A stretch of 64,000 nt of DNA from Streptomyces longwoodensis (GCF_001514125.1 NZ_KQ948549.1:248001-312000), one strand, 5' to 3'. Counted from the stretch's first letter, positions 42,368-51,620 are shown. A program made the numbers and translations. The notes: generated by a model from the letters alone, not told the origin.

Positions 42368-42937
42368 ATGACCGCACCGGTGAAGCCGACCTCCCGGGAC
42401 CGCCTGCTCGACGCGACGGCCGCCCTCGCCTACCGCGAGGGCGTCGCCGTCGGTGTCGAAGCCCTGTGCAAGGCCGCCGGGGTGTCCAAGCGTTCTCTGT
42501 ACCAGTTGTTCGCCGGCAAGGACGAGCTGCTGGCCGCCAGCCTGGAACAGCGCGCGGCGGACTACTCCGCACGGCTGCTGCCCGACCCCGACGACGGCCG
42601 TCCGCCCCGCGCGCGCGTGCTGTCGGTCTTCGAGCGCGCGGCCGCCCAGGCCACGGTGCCCGAGTACCGGGGCTGCCCCTACCTGGCCGTCCAGATCGAG
42701 CTCAAGGACGAAAACCATCCCGCCAGCCGTGTGGCGCGTCGCGTCAAGGAGGAGCTGGCGGCCTTCTTCCGTGCCGAGGCCGCGCGAGGCGGGGCCGCCG
42801 ATCCCGAACTGGTGGCCCGCCGGCTGATGCTGCTGTTCGACGGTGCCGCCGCCCGCGCGGGCATCCACGTGGACACCCTGGAGGACCTGGTGGTCCCCAT
42901 GGCGGCCGACGTGCTCGACGCGGCGGGGGTGCGCTGA
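42368..42937 (+). CDS. TetR/AcrR family transcriptional regulator
   Basis: A 189-residue TetR protein: RDRLLDATAALAYREGVAVG, VEALCKAAGVSKRSLYQLF and AGKDELL form the HTH. The C-terminal part contains RGCPYLAVQIELKDENHPAS, common in regulators of this subfamily that act on SDR or oxidoreductase genes. Three copies of GAAACCGATCGGTTTC flank it, one before this gene and two before the SDR, so it very likely represses both. Confidence 0.92.
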   Translation: MTAPVKPTSRDRLLDATAALAYREGVAVGVEALCKAAGVSKRSLYQLFAGKDELLAASLEQRAADYSARLLPDPDDGRPPRARVLSVFERAAAQATVPEYRGCPYLAVQIELKDENHPASRVARRVKEELAAFFRAEAARGGAADPELVARRLMLLFDGAAARAGIHVDTLEDLVVPMAADVLDAAGVR

Positions 42938-42991
42938 GCGCGACCCCCGAGGGGATTCCCGGGACGATTTGAAAGTCCAACCTTGCGTACG

Positions 42992-43007
42992 GAAACCGAT
43001 CGGTTTA
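42992..43007. promoter_or_regulatory. Operator copy 2
   Basis: GAAACCGATCGGTTTA, one base short of the perfect 16-bp palindrome, upstream of the SDR gene. Confidence 0.8.
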
Positions 43008-43013
43008 CCTTGG

Positions 43014-43031
43014 GGAAACCGATCGGTTTCC
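43014..43031. promoter_or_regulatory. Operator copy 3
   Basis: GGAAACCGATCGGTTTCC, perfect 18-bp palindrome. Its centre is 23 bp from that of copy 2, about two helical turns, so two TetR dimers could bind the same DNA face. Confidence 0.82.
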
Positions 43032-43071
43032 GATGTCTCCGGGCACCGGATCCCCTACGTCTGGAGCTGAC

Positions 43072-43773
43072 ATGACCTCGATCAAGGGCGCCGTCGTCCT
43101 CGTCACCGGCGGCAGTCGCGGCCTCGGCCGGGCCTTCGTGGACGAGCTGTTCGCCCGCGGGGCGGCCAAGGTGTACGCCACCGCGCGGGACCCGCGGACC
43201 GTCTCCCACCCCGACGCCGTGCCGCTGGCGCTGGAGGTCACCGACCCCGACTCGGTGGCCGCGGCCGCCGCCCGGGCCCAGGACGTCACCGTCCTGGTCA
43301 ACAACGCCGGCGTCTCGCTCGGCGGCTCCTTCCTCGACTCCCCGGTGGAGGACGTGCGCCGCGCGTTCGAGACCAACTTCTACGGCCCGCTGCTGGTCAC
43401 CCGGGCCTTCGTCCCCGTGCTCGAGCGCAACGGCGGCGGCCACGTCCTGAACGTCCACTCGGTGCTCTCCTGGCTGGGCGTCGCCGGCCCCTACAGCGCC
43501 TCCAAGGCGGCCCTGTGGTCGTTGAGCAACTCCCTGCGCCTGGAACTGCGGCCGCGGGGCATCGCGGTCACCGGCCTGCACGTCGGCTACGTCGACACGG
43601 ACATGGCGGCGGACGTCGACGCGCCGAAGTCCGACCCGCGCGACGTCGCCGCCCGCGCGCTGGACGGGGTGGAGTCCGGGGTGCACGAGGTGCTGGCCGA
43701 CGACATCAGCCGCCAGGTCAAGGCGGGCCTCGCCGGAGACCTCGCCCTGCTGTACCCGCAGCTGGCCGCCTAG
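43072..43773 (+). CDS. SDR family oxidoreductase
   Basis: A classical SDR of 233 residues: VLVTGGSRGLGRAF nucleotide motif, VTVLVNNAGVS, catalytic Ser in HSVLSW and YSASK. The ...TGLHVGYVDTDMAADVD C-terminal segment is typical of SDRs acting on small ketones or xenobiotics. Regulated by the upstream TetR through two adjacent palindromes, so probably induced by a toxic substrate. ATG of MTSIKG chosen with GGAGCTG ahead. Confidence 0.92.
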   Translation: MTSIKGAVVLVTGGSRGLGRAFVDELFARGAAKVYATARDPRTVSHPDAVPLALEVTDPDSVAAAAARAQDVTVLVNNAGVSLGGSFLDSPVEDVRRAFETNFYGPLLVTRAFVPVLERNGGGHVLNVHSVLSWLGVAGPYSASKAALWSLSNSLRLELRPRGIAVTGLHVGYVDTDMAADVDAPKSDPRDVAARALDGVESGVHEVLADDISRQVKAGLAGDLALLYPQLAA

Positions 43774-43959
43774 GGGGTGTCTCTAGCGAGCCGCCCGGCG
43801 GATGCTGTGGCGGGCCCTTTCGCGAGCCACCCGCAGGACCGCGGGACCCGGGGTGCGGACCGGCGCGTTGCAACAACCCGCGCCCCTGGCTGACTTGGTG
43901 TTTTACAGTGATTCCCACCAGATCCGGCGACCGTGGGACCTGCGAGGTAGAAGCCAACC

Positions 43960-45861
43960 ATGCCGACCGAAACGTTTGAGTTCCAGGTAGAGGCACGTCA
44001 GCTGCTCCAGCTGATGATCCACTCGGTCTACTCGAACAAGGATGTGTTCCTGCGCGAACTCGTCTCCAACGCCTCCGACGCGCTGGACAAGCTGCGCCTG
44101 GCCGCCCTGCGCGACGACGGCCTAGACGTCGACACCTCCGACCTGCACATCGAGATCGAGACCGACCCCGAGGCCCGTACCCTCACCGTGCGCGACAACG
44201 GCATCGGGATGTCGTACGAGGAGGTGGGGCAGCTCATCGGCACGATCGCGCACTCCGGCACCGCCCAGTTCCTCAAGGAGCTGCAGGAGGCCAAGGACGC
44301 GGCCGGCGCCGAGGGGCTGATCGGGCAGTTCGGCGTCGGGTTCTACTCGGGGTTCATGGTGGCCGACGAGATGACCCTGGTGACCCGGCGGGCCGGGGAG
44401 GACCGGGGCACCCGCTGGTCGTCGCGCGGCGAGGGCACGTACACCCTGGAGACCGTCGACGACGCGCCGCAGGGCACGTCCGTCACCCTGCACCTCAAGC
44501 CGGCCGACCCCGAGAACCAGCTGCACGACTACACCTCGCCCTGGAAGATCCGCGAGATCGTCAAGCGGTACTCCGACTTCATCACCTGGCCCGTCCGGAT
44601 GGCCCCGGACAGCAAGGGCGAGGGCGAGGAGACCCCCGGGCCCGAGACGCTCAACTCGATGAAGGCGCTGTGGGCGCGCTCCCGGGACGAGGTGTCGGAC
44701 GAGGAGTACCACGAGCTGTACAAGCACGTGGGCCACGACTGGCGCCCGCCGCTGGAGACCGTACGGCTCCAGGCCGAGGGCACCTTCGAGTACCAGGCCC
44801 TGCTGTTCCTGCCCGAGCACGCCCCGCACGACCTGTTCACCCAGGGCTACCGGCGCGGGCTCCAGCTCTACGTCAAGCGCGTCCTGATCATGGACGACTG
44901 CGAGGCGCTGCTGCCGCCGTACCTGCGCTTCGTGAAGGGGGTCGTCGACGCGCAGGACCTCTCGCTGAACGTCTCCCGCGAGATCCTCCAGCAGGACCGG
45001 CACATCCGGATGATCCAGCGCCGGCTCACCAAGAAGGTCCTGTCCACCGTGAAGGACCTCAAGGCGAAGGACGCCGAGCGCTACGCCACGTTCTGGCGGG
45101 AGTTCGGCGCGGTGGTCAAGGAGGGCCTGCTCAGCGACACCGAGAACCGCGACGCGATCCTCGCGGTGGCCAGCTTCGCCAGCACGCACGCCGAGGACGA
45201 GCCGACCACGCTCCAGCAGTACGTGGAGCGGATGGGCGACGGCCAGGACGACATCTACTACATGACCGGTGAGTCCCGGGAGAGCATCGAGAACTCCCCG
45301 CACATGGAGGCGTTCCGGGCCAAGGGCGTCGAGGTGCTGCTGCTGACCGACCCGGTCGACGAGGTGTGGGTCGACGCGGTCGGCGAGTTCGAGGGCAAGC
45401 GGCTGCGCTCGGTCGCCAAGGGTGAGGTCGACCTGGACGCGCAGGGCGACGTCGCGTCCGGCGAGGAACGCGAGAAGCAGGGCGAGGAGTTCGCCGGGCT
45501 GCTCGGCTGGATGAAGGAGCAGCTGGGCGACGAGGTGAAGGACGTGCGCCTGTCCTCGCGGCTCACCGTCTCCCCGGCGTGCGTGGTCTCCGACGCCCAC
45601 GACCTCACCCCGGCCCTGGAGAGCATGTACCGCGCGATGGGGCAGGAGGTGCCGCAGACCAAGCGCATCCTCGAACTCAACCCCGACCACCTGCTGGTGA
45701 AGGGGCTGAACCAGGCGTACAAGGACCGCGAGGACCGCTCCGGCCTGGTCGACACCGCCGAACTGCTCCACGGCCTCGCGGTGTTGGCCGAGGGCGGCCG
45801 CCCTAAGGAACCGGGCAAGTTCGTGAGGCTGGTCGCGGAGCGACTGGAGCGCGCGCTCTAG
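43960..45861 (+). CDS. htpG: Molecular chaperone HtpG (Hsp90)
   Basis: Bacterial Hsp90, 633 residues, full length. N-terminal ATPase: [34 protein letters not shown] with the catalytic Glu, [20 protein letters not shown] and [15 protein letters not shown]. Middle domain: [28 protein letters not shown]-terminal dimerisation region complete. Cytosolic ATP-driven chaperone. No CIRCE or HAIR heat-shock element is visible in the 186 bp upstream, so control is through something else. Terminator follows. Confidence 0.97.
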
Positions 45862-45873
45862 ACCTCCGGATGC

Positions 45874-45906
45874 GAAGGGGTGCCGCCGGACCGGGGGCAC
45901 CCCTTC
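45874..45906 (+). terminator. Terminator after htpG
   Basis: Perfect 11-bp stem GAAGGGGTGCC/GGCACCCCTTC with an 11-nt loop, 12 bp after the stop. Confidence 0.75.
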
Positions 45907-46053
45907 CGTTCTCGCCGGGCCCCGCTCCAACTCCCCTGTGCGCACGGAACGTTCACGTCGTGCGCACCGAAACTCTGGTTGCTCGAGTCAATCAAAGGCC
46001 CTAGATTCTGGGGACGTCGTGCAGGCCCAGTGACCGCCCCCGGAGGCCCGGCC

Positions 46054-47361
46054 ATGTCCCCAGCGCAACCCCGGTCCGCGGAGGCGGGGGAGCCCGTCGG
46101 CGGTGGCCGCGTCCCGCTCGTCGTCGCGGTGCTGGCCTTCGGCGGGATCGTGGTCTCGTTGACGCAGACCCTGGTCATCCCCATCGTCCCCGACCTGCCG
46201 CGGCTCCTGAACGCCTCGGCCCCGGACGCCGCCTGGGCCGTCACCGGGATCGGTGCCGGAGCGGCGGTCCTGGCCCTGGTGGCCGCCGCGTTCAGCCCGG
46301 GGCGGGGGAGGGCGACGGCGGGAGGAGCGACGGGCCGTGCGGTGTCCGCGGCCGCCGGGGCACCGGTCGCCGCGTCGACCTCGCCCGACGCGACACCGGT
46401 GGACGAGGCGGGGAGGGGTGCGGTGAGGACCGGCGGGACGAGGGCCGACACGGCAGTGCAGACCGACGGGACGAGGGCCGAGACGGCGGTGGGCGCCGCA
46501 TCGCCGGAGCAGACGGTCGGGTCCGCGGTCGCCGTGCCGCTCGCCCGCGCGGTCGCGGAGCTGGTCGCCACCGTGCCGGGCCTGACCGAGGGCGGCCCGG
46601 CGGGCGGGCGCCCGGTACGGGGTCAGGTGCGCGGTGGGGAGAACGCCCCGGTCGCCGGGGCCGCCGTCACCCTGATCTCGCTCGCCGGACGCCAGCTGGA
46701 CCGGGCGGTCGCCGACCTCCGGGGCGCGTACGCCGTCCAGGCGCCGGGGGAGGGGACCTACGTCCTCATCGCCGCCGCCGACGGCCACCGGCCGCAGGCG
46801 ACCACGATCGTGGTGGGCGCGGACCCGGTGACGCACGACGTGCTGCTCGGCAGCACCGGCGCGCTGGTCGGCACCGTGCGCTCCGCGGACGGCGGGGCGC
46901 CGGTCGCCGGGGCGGTCGTCATCGTGACGGACGTGCGCGGCGACGTCCTGGCCACGACCCGCACCGACGGGCTCGGCGGGTACGCCTTCACCGACCTGGT
47001 CCCCGGACCGGTCACCCTGGCGGTCAGCTCGCCCAAGCACCGCCCGCTGGCGCTGTCCGTGGAGATGGCGGGCACCGGGACCACCCGCGCCGACGTGGAA
47101 CTGCGGCCCGGTGCGCAGGTGCGGGGCACGGTCAGCGCGGCGGGCGGCCCGGTCGGCGACGCCCGGGTCACCCTGGTCGACGCCGCCGGCAACGTGGTCG
47201 CGACGACGACGACCGGCCCGGACGGGGCGTACGCCTTCTCCGACCTCGACACGGGCGCGTACACGGTGATCGCCACCGGCTACCCGCCCCGCGCTACGGG
47301 GGTCGACGTCGGGGGCGACGTGGACGGCCACGACATCGCACTGGCCCACGAGGGCGGCTGA
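46054..47361 (+). CDS. Collapsed MFS transporter with carboxypeptidase-regulatory-like repeats
   Basis: A 435-residue protein. Residues 20-65 (PLVVAVLAFGGIVVSLTQTL, VIPIVPDLPRLLNAS, DAAWAVT) match the N-terminus and TM1 of Streptomyces DHA2-type MFS pumps, but the next residues GIGAGAAVLALVAAAF match the last membrane segment of the same proteins. TM2 to TM13 are missing in frame. A long Ala/Thr/Gly linker then leads to three carboxypeptidase-regulatory (Cna-B-like) beta repeats, each with GAYAV/GYAFTDL/GAYAFSDL. It probably cannot transport. It may be a degraded gene or an anchored repeat protein. Confidence 0.7.
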   Translation: MSPAQPRSAEAGEPVGGGRVPLVVAVLAFGGIVVSLTQTLVIPIVPDLPRLLNASAPDAAWAVTGIGAGAAVLALVAAAFSPGRGRATAGGATGRAVSAAAGAPVAASTSPDATPVDEAGRGAVRTGGTRADTAVQTDGTRAETAVGAASPEQTVGSAVAVPLARAVAELVATVPGLTEGGPAGGRPVRGQVRGGENAPVAGAAVTLISLAGRQLDRAVADLRGAYAVQAPGEGTYVLIAAADGHRPQATTIVVGADPVTHDVLLGSTGALVGTVRSADGGAPVAGAVVIVTDVRGDVLATTRTDGLGGYAFTDLVPGPVTLAVSSPKHRPLALSVEMAGTGTTRADVELRPGAQVRGTVSAAGGPVGDARVTLVDAAGNVVATTTTGPDGAYAFSDLDTGAYTVIATGYPPRATGVDVGGDVDGHDIALAHEGG

Positions 47362-47570
47362 GGGGCGTCGGCCCGCACCTTCCCCCTAACGGAGGTTCTC
47401 GCGTCGCCGGGCGCTGCCCCGTGACGGCCGCGGTTAACCCCAGTGCCGCGTCGGGCACATCTTGGGCGCGGCCGAGAACTTTCCGCCGCAGGGCCGGCGC
47501 CCGCCCCACTCGGGCGCCGGCCCGTGGGGGGTGAGGGAGCAGGCCCTGGTTCGGCGGCCGGCCGGTCCGC

Positions 47571-47616
47571 TCAGGCCACGACCACCCGCAGTCTCATGCC
47601 ACGATCACCCGTAGTC
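47571..47616. repeat. 23-bp tandem duplication at the 3' end of the DeoR gene
   Basis: TCAGGCCACGACCACCCGCA... (47571-47593) and TCATGCCACGATCACCCGTA... (47594-47616) match at 20 of 23 positions. The second copy contains the DeoR stop and last codons; the first lies just outside. Confidence 0.65.
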
Positions 47617-48373
47617 CCGCCTCTTCGAACCGGCGTACCGTCCCCGGGTCGGCGGTCGTGTCCGTGACCAGTGTTCCCACCGCCGCCGTGGCGCAGATGC
47701 CGGCGAAGGCGCGGCGGCCGAGCTTGCTGGAGTCGGCGGCGACCACCACGCGTTCGGCCCGTTCGCACAGCATCCGGTTGACCGCCGCCTCCGCCTCGTC
47801 GTGCGCCGCGGCGCCGTGCGCGACGTCGAAGGCCCCCACCCCGAGCACCGCCACGTCCAGCGTGATCCGCCCCAACACCCCGTCGGCCAGCGGCCCGACG
47901 AGCTCGTAGGACTGGGCCCGGGCCACCCCGCCCGTCACCACGATCTTGAACTGGGGTCGTACCGCCAGCTCGTTGGCGATGTTGAGCGCGTTGGTCACGA
48001 CCGTCAGGGCCGGGGCGCCGGTGGCGAGGTCCCCGCGCGCGGCCAGGGCGCGCGCCACCTCCGTGGTGGTCGTGCCGCCGGTCAGCCCGACCGCCTCACC
48101 CGGCGCGATCAGGTCGGCGACCGCACGGGCGATGCGCTGCTTCTCCGACGCGTGCCGGGCCGTCTTGTAGCGCAACGGCAGTTCGTACGACACCCCGTGC
48201 ACGACCGCGCCGCCCCGGGTGCGCACCAGCATCTGCTGCTCGGCGAGCCCGTCGAGGTCGCGCCGGATGGTCGCCGCCGACACCTCCAGCTCGGCGGCCG
48301 CCTCCTCGACGTCCAACCGGCCGCGCTCCACGAGCAGTTCCAGCAGCGCCTTCCAGCGGGCGTCGCGTGACAT
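47594..48373 (-). CDS. DeoR family transcriptional regulator (AgaR-like)
   Basis: A 259-residue DeoR/GlpR regulator: HTH ERGRLDVEEAAAELEVSAAT, IRRDLDGLAEQQMLVRTRGG; then the sugar-phosphate-sensing domain with LTGGTTTTEVARAL, VVTNALNIANEL, VVTGGVAR and ADSSKLGRRAF. Divergent from a SIS-domain sugar isomerase and class II aldolase, so it probably senses a tagatose, N-acetylgalactosamine or related sugar phosphate and controls that operon. An inverted repeat overlaps its own promoter at 48390-48406. Confidence 0.92.
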   Translation of the reverse strand: MSRDARWKALLELLVERGRLDVEEAAAELEVSAATIRRDLDGLAEQQMLVRTRGGAVVHGVSYELPLRYKTARHASEKQRIARAVADLIAPGEAVGLTGGTTTTEVARALAARGDLATGAPALTVVTNALNIANELAVRPQFKIVVTGGVARAQSYELVGPLADGVLGRITLDVAVLGVGAFDVAHGAAAHDEAEAAVNRMLCERAERVVVAADSSKLGRRAFAGICATAAVGTLVTDTTADPGTVRRFEEAGLRVIVA

Positions 48374-48389
48374 CCGGCCTCCGATCCCC

Positions 48390-48406
48390 GGTCACCTCGG
48401 GTGACC
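48390..48406. promoter_or_regulatory. Inverted repeat GGTCACC-TCG-GGTGACC
   Basis: Perfect 7-bp arms, 17 bp ahead of the DeoR start. A TAGGGT -10-like box for deoR immediately abuts it, so binding would block the DeoR promoter. Confidence 0.5.
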
Positions 48407-48434
48407 CTAACGCATCCCCGTCCCGTCCGAATGC

Positions 48435-48464
48435 TTGAAGTTGCGCGAAAGAAGCCACTACCGT
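48435..48464 (+). promoter_or_regulatory. Promoter of SIS-aldolase operon
   Basis: TTGAAG (-35) and TACCGT (-10) separated by 18 bp, 34 bp ahead of the SIS gene start. Confidence 0.45.
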
Positions 48465-48497
48465 GCAGGAACAATCATCACTCGGGAGGGGTACCGC

Positions 48498-49379
48498 ATG
48501 ACCCACGTCGAGGACGAACTGCGCGACCAGCCCGCCTGCTGGACCCGGGCCGCTGCCCAAGTCGCCGATCACGCTGGGGTGTTGCCCGCGCCGGGGGAGC
48601 GGGTCGCGTTGGTCGGCTGCGGCACCTCGTACTTCATGGGCCAGGCCGTGGCCGCCCTGCGCGAGACGAGCGGAGCCGGGGAGACCGACGCGTTCCCCGC
48701 CTCGGAGTTCCCGCACGGCCGCCGCTACGACCGGGTCGTCGCCCTCACCCGCTCCGGCACCACCACCGAGGTGCTGGACCTGCTGGCCCGCCTGCGCGGA
48801 CACACCCGGACGACCGCGATCACCGCGGACCCGGACACCCCGGTCATGGCGGCCGCCGACGACCTCGTGGTGCTCGACCACGCCGACGAACGCTCCGTGG
48901 TGCAGACCCGGTTCGCGACCACCGCCCTCACCCTGCTGCGCGCCCACCTCGGCCTGCACACCGACGCCGTGGTCGCCGATGCCCGCACCGCGTTGGAGAC
49001 CGAGCTCCCCGAAGGGCTCCCGGGCTGCGGGCAGTTCACCTTCCTCGGGCGCGGCTGGACCGTGGGCCTGGCCCGCGAGGCCGCGCTGAAGATGCGCGAG
49101 GCGTCGCTGGCCTGGGCGGAGGCCTACCCGGCGATGGAGTACCGGCACGGCCCCATCAGCGTCAGCACCACCGGCACGGCGACCTGGATGTTCGGCGAGG
49201 CACCCGAAGGGCTGGCCGAACAGGTCGGCGCCACCGGCGCGTTGTGGGTGCCCGGCCGGCTCGACCCGCTCGCCGAACTCGTCCTCGCCCAGCGGCTCGC
49301 CGTCGCGGTCGCCGCCGCACGCGGGCTGGACCCGGACCGCCCCCGCCACCTCACCCGCTCGGTGATCCTCGCCCCCTGA
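48498..49379 (+). CDS. SIS domain sugar-phosphate isomerase/deaminase (AgaS-like)
   Basis: A 293-residue protein with two SIS domains: VALVGCGTSYFMGQAV and VVALTRSGTTTEVLDLL in the first, FLGRGWTVGLAREAALKMRE and EYRHGPIS in the second. These match AgaS/GlmS-isomerase-like enzymes that isomerise or deaminate amino-sugar phosphates. GGGAGGGG ribosome site precedes the ATG. Probably cotranscribed with the aldolase 180 bp downstream and controlled by the divergent DeoR regulator. Confidence 0.88.
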   Translation: MTHVEDELRDQPACWTRAAAQVADHAGVLPAPGERVALVGCGTSYFMGQAVAALRETSGAGETDAFPASEFPHGRRYDRVVALTRSGTTTEVLDLLARLRGHTRTTAITADPDTPVMAAADDLVVLDHADERSVVQTRFATTALTLLRAHLGLHTDAVVADARTALETELPEGLPGCGQFTFLGRGWTVGLAREAALKMREASLAWAEAYPAMEYRHGPISVSTTGTATWMFGEAPEGLAEQVGATGALWVPGRLDPLAELVLAQRLAVAVAAARGLDPDRPRHLTRSVILAP

Positions 49380-49558
49380 CACGCCTCGCGGCATCCGGAC
49401 GCCCGGCTCAGCCGCCCCTTCCGGCGCCGCCGGACGCTCCCCTCGAGACCCCCGGCGCACTCGGACACCCAGCTGGAGGCCTCCCGGGCACCCCGGACGT
49501 CCTCCCAAGACCCCTGACCGCCCCCCGAAACGCCGCCCCACCCCCGCGAGGAGACCCC

Positions 49559-50413
49559 GTGCCCCTCACCCCCACCGGTGACCTGGTCACCCGCGCCGAC
49601 CGGCACCGCTCGGCCGTCGTCGCCTTCAACGTCGTCACCCTGGAACACGTGGAGGCCGTGCTCGCCGGCGCCGAGGCCGCCGGGACCCCCGTCGTCCTCC
49701 AGGTCAGCGAGAACGCCGTCCGGTTCCGCCGGGGCCACGTCCTGCCGCTCGCCCGCGCCGCGGCCGCCGCCGCCGAATGCGCCACCGTCCCCGTCGCCCT
49801 GCACCTCGACCACGTCCGCAGCGACCACCTGCTGCGGCAGGCGCCCGACGCCGGATTCAGCTCCGTGATGTACGACGCCTCGCGCCTGCCCTACGCGGAC
49901 AACCTCGCCGCCACCCGCGCCGCCGCCGACTGGGCCCACTCCCACGGGCTCTGGATCGAGGCGGAGTTGGGCGAGATCGGCGGCAAGGACGGCGAACCCC
50001 CGCGCGACCCCCACGCCCCCGGCGCCCGCACCGACCCGGCCGAGGCCCGGGCGTTCGTCGCGGACTCCGGGGTGGACGCCCTGGCCGTCGCGGTCGGCAG
50101 CGCCCACGCCATGACGGCCCGGACCGCCACCCTCGACCACGACCTGATCGCCCGCCTGGACGCGGCCCTGGACGTGCCCCTCGTCCTGCACGGCTCCTCC
50201 GGCGTGCGGGAGGACGAGCTGGCCGCGGCCGTCGCCCGGGGCGTCGCCAAGGTGAACGTCGGCACCGCCCTCAACCAGGCCATGACCGGGGCGGTGCGCC
50301 GGCACCTGGCCGCCCACCCCGAGGCGGTCGACTGCCGCACCTACCTCACGGCCGGACGTGAGGCGATGACCCGCGAAGTGACCTCGATCCTGGCGGGGTT
50401 CAGCCGCGCTTGA
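49559..50413 (+). CDS. Class II fructose/tagatose-bisphosphate aldolase family protein
   Basis: A 284-residue class II aldolase of the GatY/KbaY/FbaA type. VVAFNVVTLEHVEAVLAGAE, HLDHV with zinc His and catalytic Asp, the ELGEIGGKDGE metal segment, AVGSAHAM and LHGSSGV are all present; NVGTALN closes the phosphate site. It should cleave a ketose-1,6-bisphosphate to DHAP and an aldehyde. GTG start with GAGGAG 5-6 bp upstream. The PfkB-type kinase that normally stands between SIS and aldolase is absent here. Confidence 0.9.
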   Translation: MPLTPTGDLVTRADRHRSAVVAFNVVTLEHVEAVLAGAEAAGTPVVLQVSENAVRFRRGHVLPLARAAAAAAECATVPVALHLDHVRSDHLLRQAPDAGFSSVMYDASRLPYADNLAATRAAADWAHSHGLWIEAELGEIGGKDGEPPRDPHAPGARTDPAEARAFVADSGVDALAVAVGSAHAMTARTATLDHDLIARLDAALDVPLVLHGSSGVREDELAAAVARGVAKVNVGTALNQAMTGAVRRHLAAHPEAVDCRTYLTAGREAMTREVTSILAGFSRA

Positions 50414-51566
50414 CCGCCCTGAGCACCACGAACTTCGGGTTGCCCGCGACCACTTCGCTGTTCCCGAACAGCCGGCGCAGCTTCACGTGGTAGCCCAGGT
50501 GCCGGTTCCCGACCACCCACAGCTCCCCGCCCGGCCGCAGCGCGCGCCGCGCCCCGGTGAACATCCGCCACGCCGTCGCGTCCGTCGTCGCCTGGTGGGA
50601 GTGGAAGGGCGGGTTGTTCAGCACGACGTCCACACTGCCGGCGGGCACCCCCGCGAGCCCGTCCCCGACCCGGAACTCGGCGTGCCCGGGCACCCCGTTC
50701 GCCTTGTACGTGGCCTCCGCCGACGCCACCGCCTGGAACGACTCGTCGGTGAACAGCACCTCGGCCCCCGGGTCGGCCAGCGCCACCGCCGTACCGACCA
50801 CGCCGTTGCCGCAGCCCAGGTCGACCACGCGCCGCCCGCCCCGGGTGTCGGGCAGGTGCCCGAGGAAGAAGCGGGTGCCGATGTCGAGGCGGTCGGCGCA
50901 GAACACCCCGGCGTGGTTGACCACCGGCTGCCCGGACAGCGCGCCGAGGCCGTCCGGGAGGGCGTAGGTGTGCGGCCACGGGTTGGCCGGCCGTCGCCGC
51001 TCCGGGTCCGGGGCGCTGAACACCAGCCGCGCCTTCTGCTCGGCGAGCGAGGTGTGGGTCGGACCGACGACGCCCTCGAACAGGTCCAGGGTGGAGGTGT
51101 GGATCTCCTTCACCATGCCGGTGCCGACGACCACCGTGTCCGCGTGCAGCGACGGCGCGAGCCGCAGTAGCTGGTCCTCGAGCAGCGCGAGGCTCTTGGG
51201 CACCCGCACCAGCAGGACGTCGATCCGCTCCGGCGGGGGGTCCTGGGTGGTGAGCAGCCGCACGGCACCGGGCGCCACGCCGTTGCGGGCGAGGTTGGCG
51301 CGGGTCGCCTCCTGCCCCAGGAAGGAGTCGGTGATCTGGACGCACGAGCCGCCGGTCCGCGTCGCGAGCGCCGTGACCAGGGCACCCCAGCGGTCGCCGA
51401 GCACCACGACCGTGCCGGCCGTCGGCAGCCCGCGCGCCTCCCGCTCGGCGAGGTGCCGCAGCAGGTACGCGTCGGAGGCGTCCCAGGCGCGCAGCCGGTC
51501 CCGCGGGTCCTCGGGGAAGCGGGCCAGCTCGAGCTCGCCCCAGGGCGTCGTCATACGGTCGTTCAC
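50400..51566 (-). CDS. RlmG/RsmC-like class I methyltransferase
   Basis: A 388-residue two-domain methyltransferase. The N-terminal half is the degenerate RlmG/RsmC-type Rossmann copy (GTVVVLGDRWGALVTALA); the C-terminal half carries VVDLGCGNGVVGTAVAL (AdoMet motif I), LFTDESFQAV and the NPPFHSHQ motif that marks guanine-N2 methyltransferases of rRNA. Likely target is a guanosine of 16S or 23S rRNA. GTG of VNDRMTT chosen: TAGCCT lies 7 bp upstream with no Shine-Dalgarno, so a leaderless mRNA is likely. Last 14 bp overlap the convergent aldolase gene. Confidence 0.87.
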   Translation of the reverse strand: MNDRMTTPWGELELARFPEDPRDRLRAWDASDAYLLRHLAEREARGLPTAGTVVVLGDRWGALVTALATRTGGSCVQITDSFLGQEATRANLARNGVAPGAVRLLTTQDPPPERIDVLLVRVPKSLALLEDQLLRLAPSLHADTVVVGTGMVKEIHTSTLDLFEGVVGPTHTSLAEQKARLVFSAPDPERRRPANPWPHTYALPDGLGALSGQPVVNHAGVFCADRLDIGTRFFLGHLPDTRGGRRVVDLGCGNGVVGTAVALADPGAEVLFTDESFQAVASAEATYKANGVPGHAEFRVGDGLAGVPAGSVDVVLNNPPFHSHQATTDATAWRMFTGARRALRPGGELWVVGNRHLGYHVKLRRLFGNSEVVAGNPKFVVLRAVKRG

Positions 51567-51620
51567 CGGGCCCAGGCTAGCGGAACCGCAGCTCAGGCGG
51601 CGTGGGGCAGGATGGGGTGC

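Noticed and set aside
43774..43959. CIRCE or HAIR heat-shock element before htpG
   Set aside because: Neither consensus is present; the region shows no long inverted repeat.
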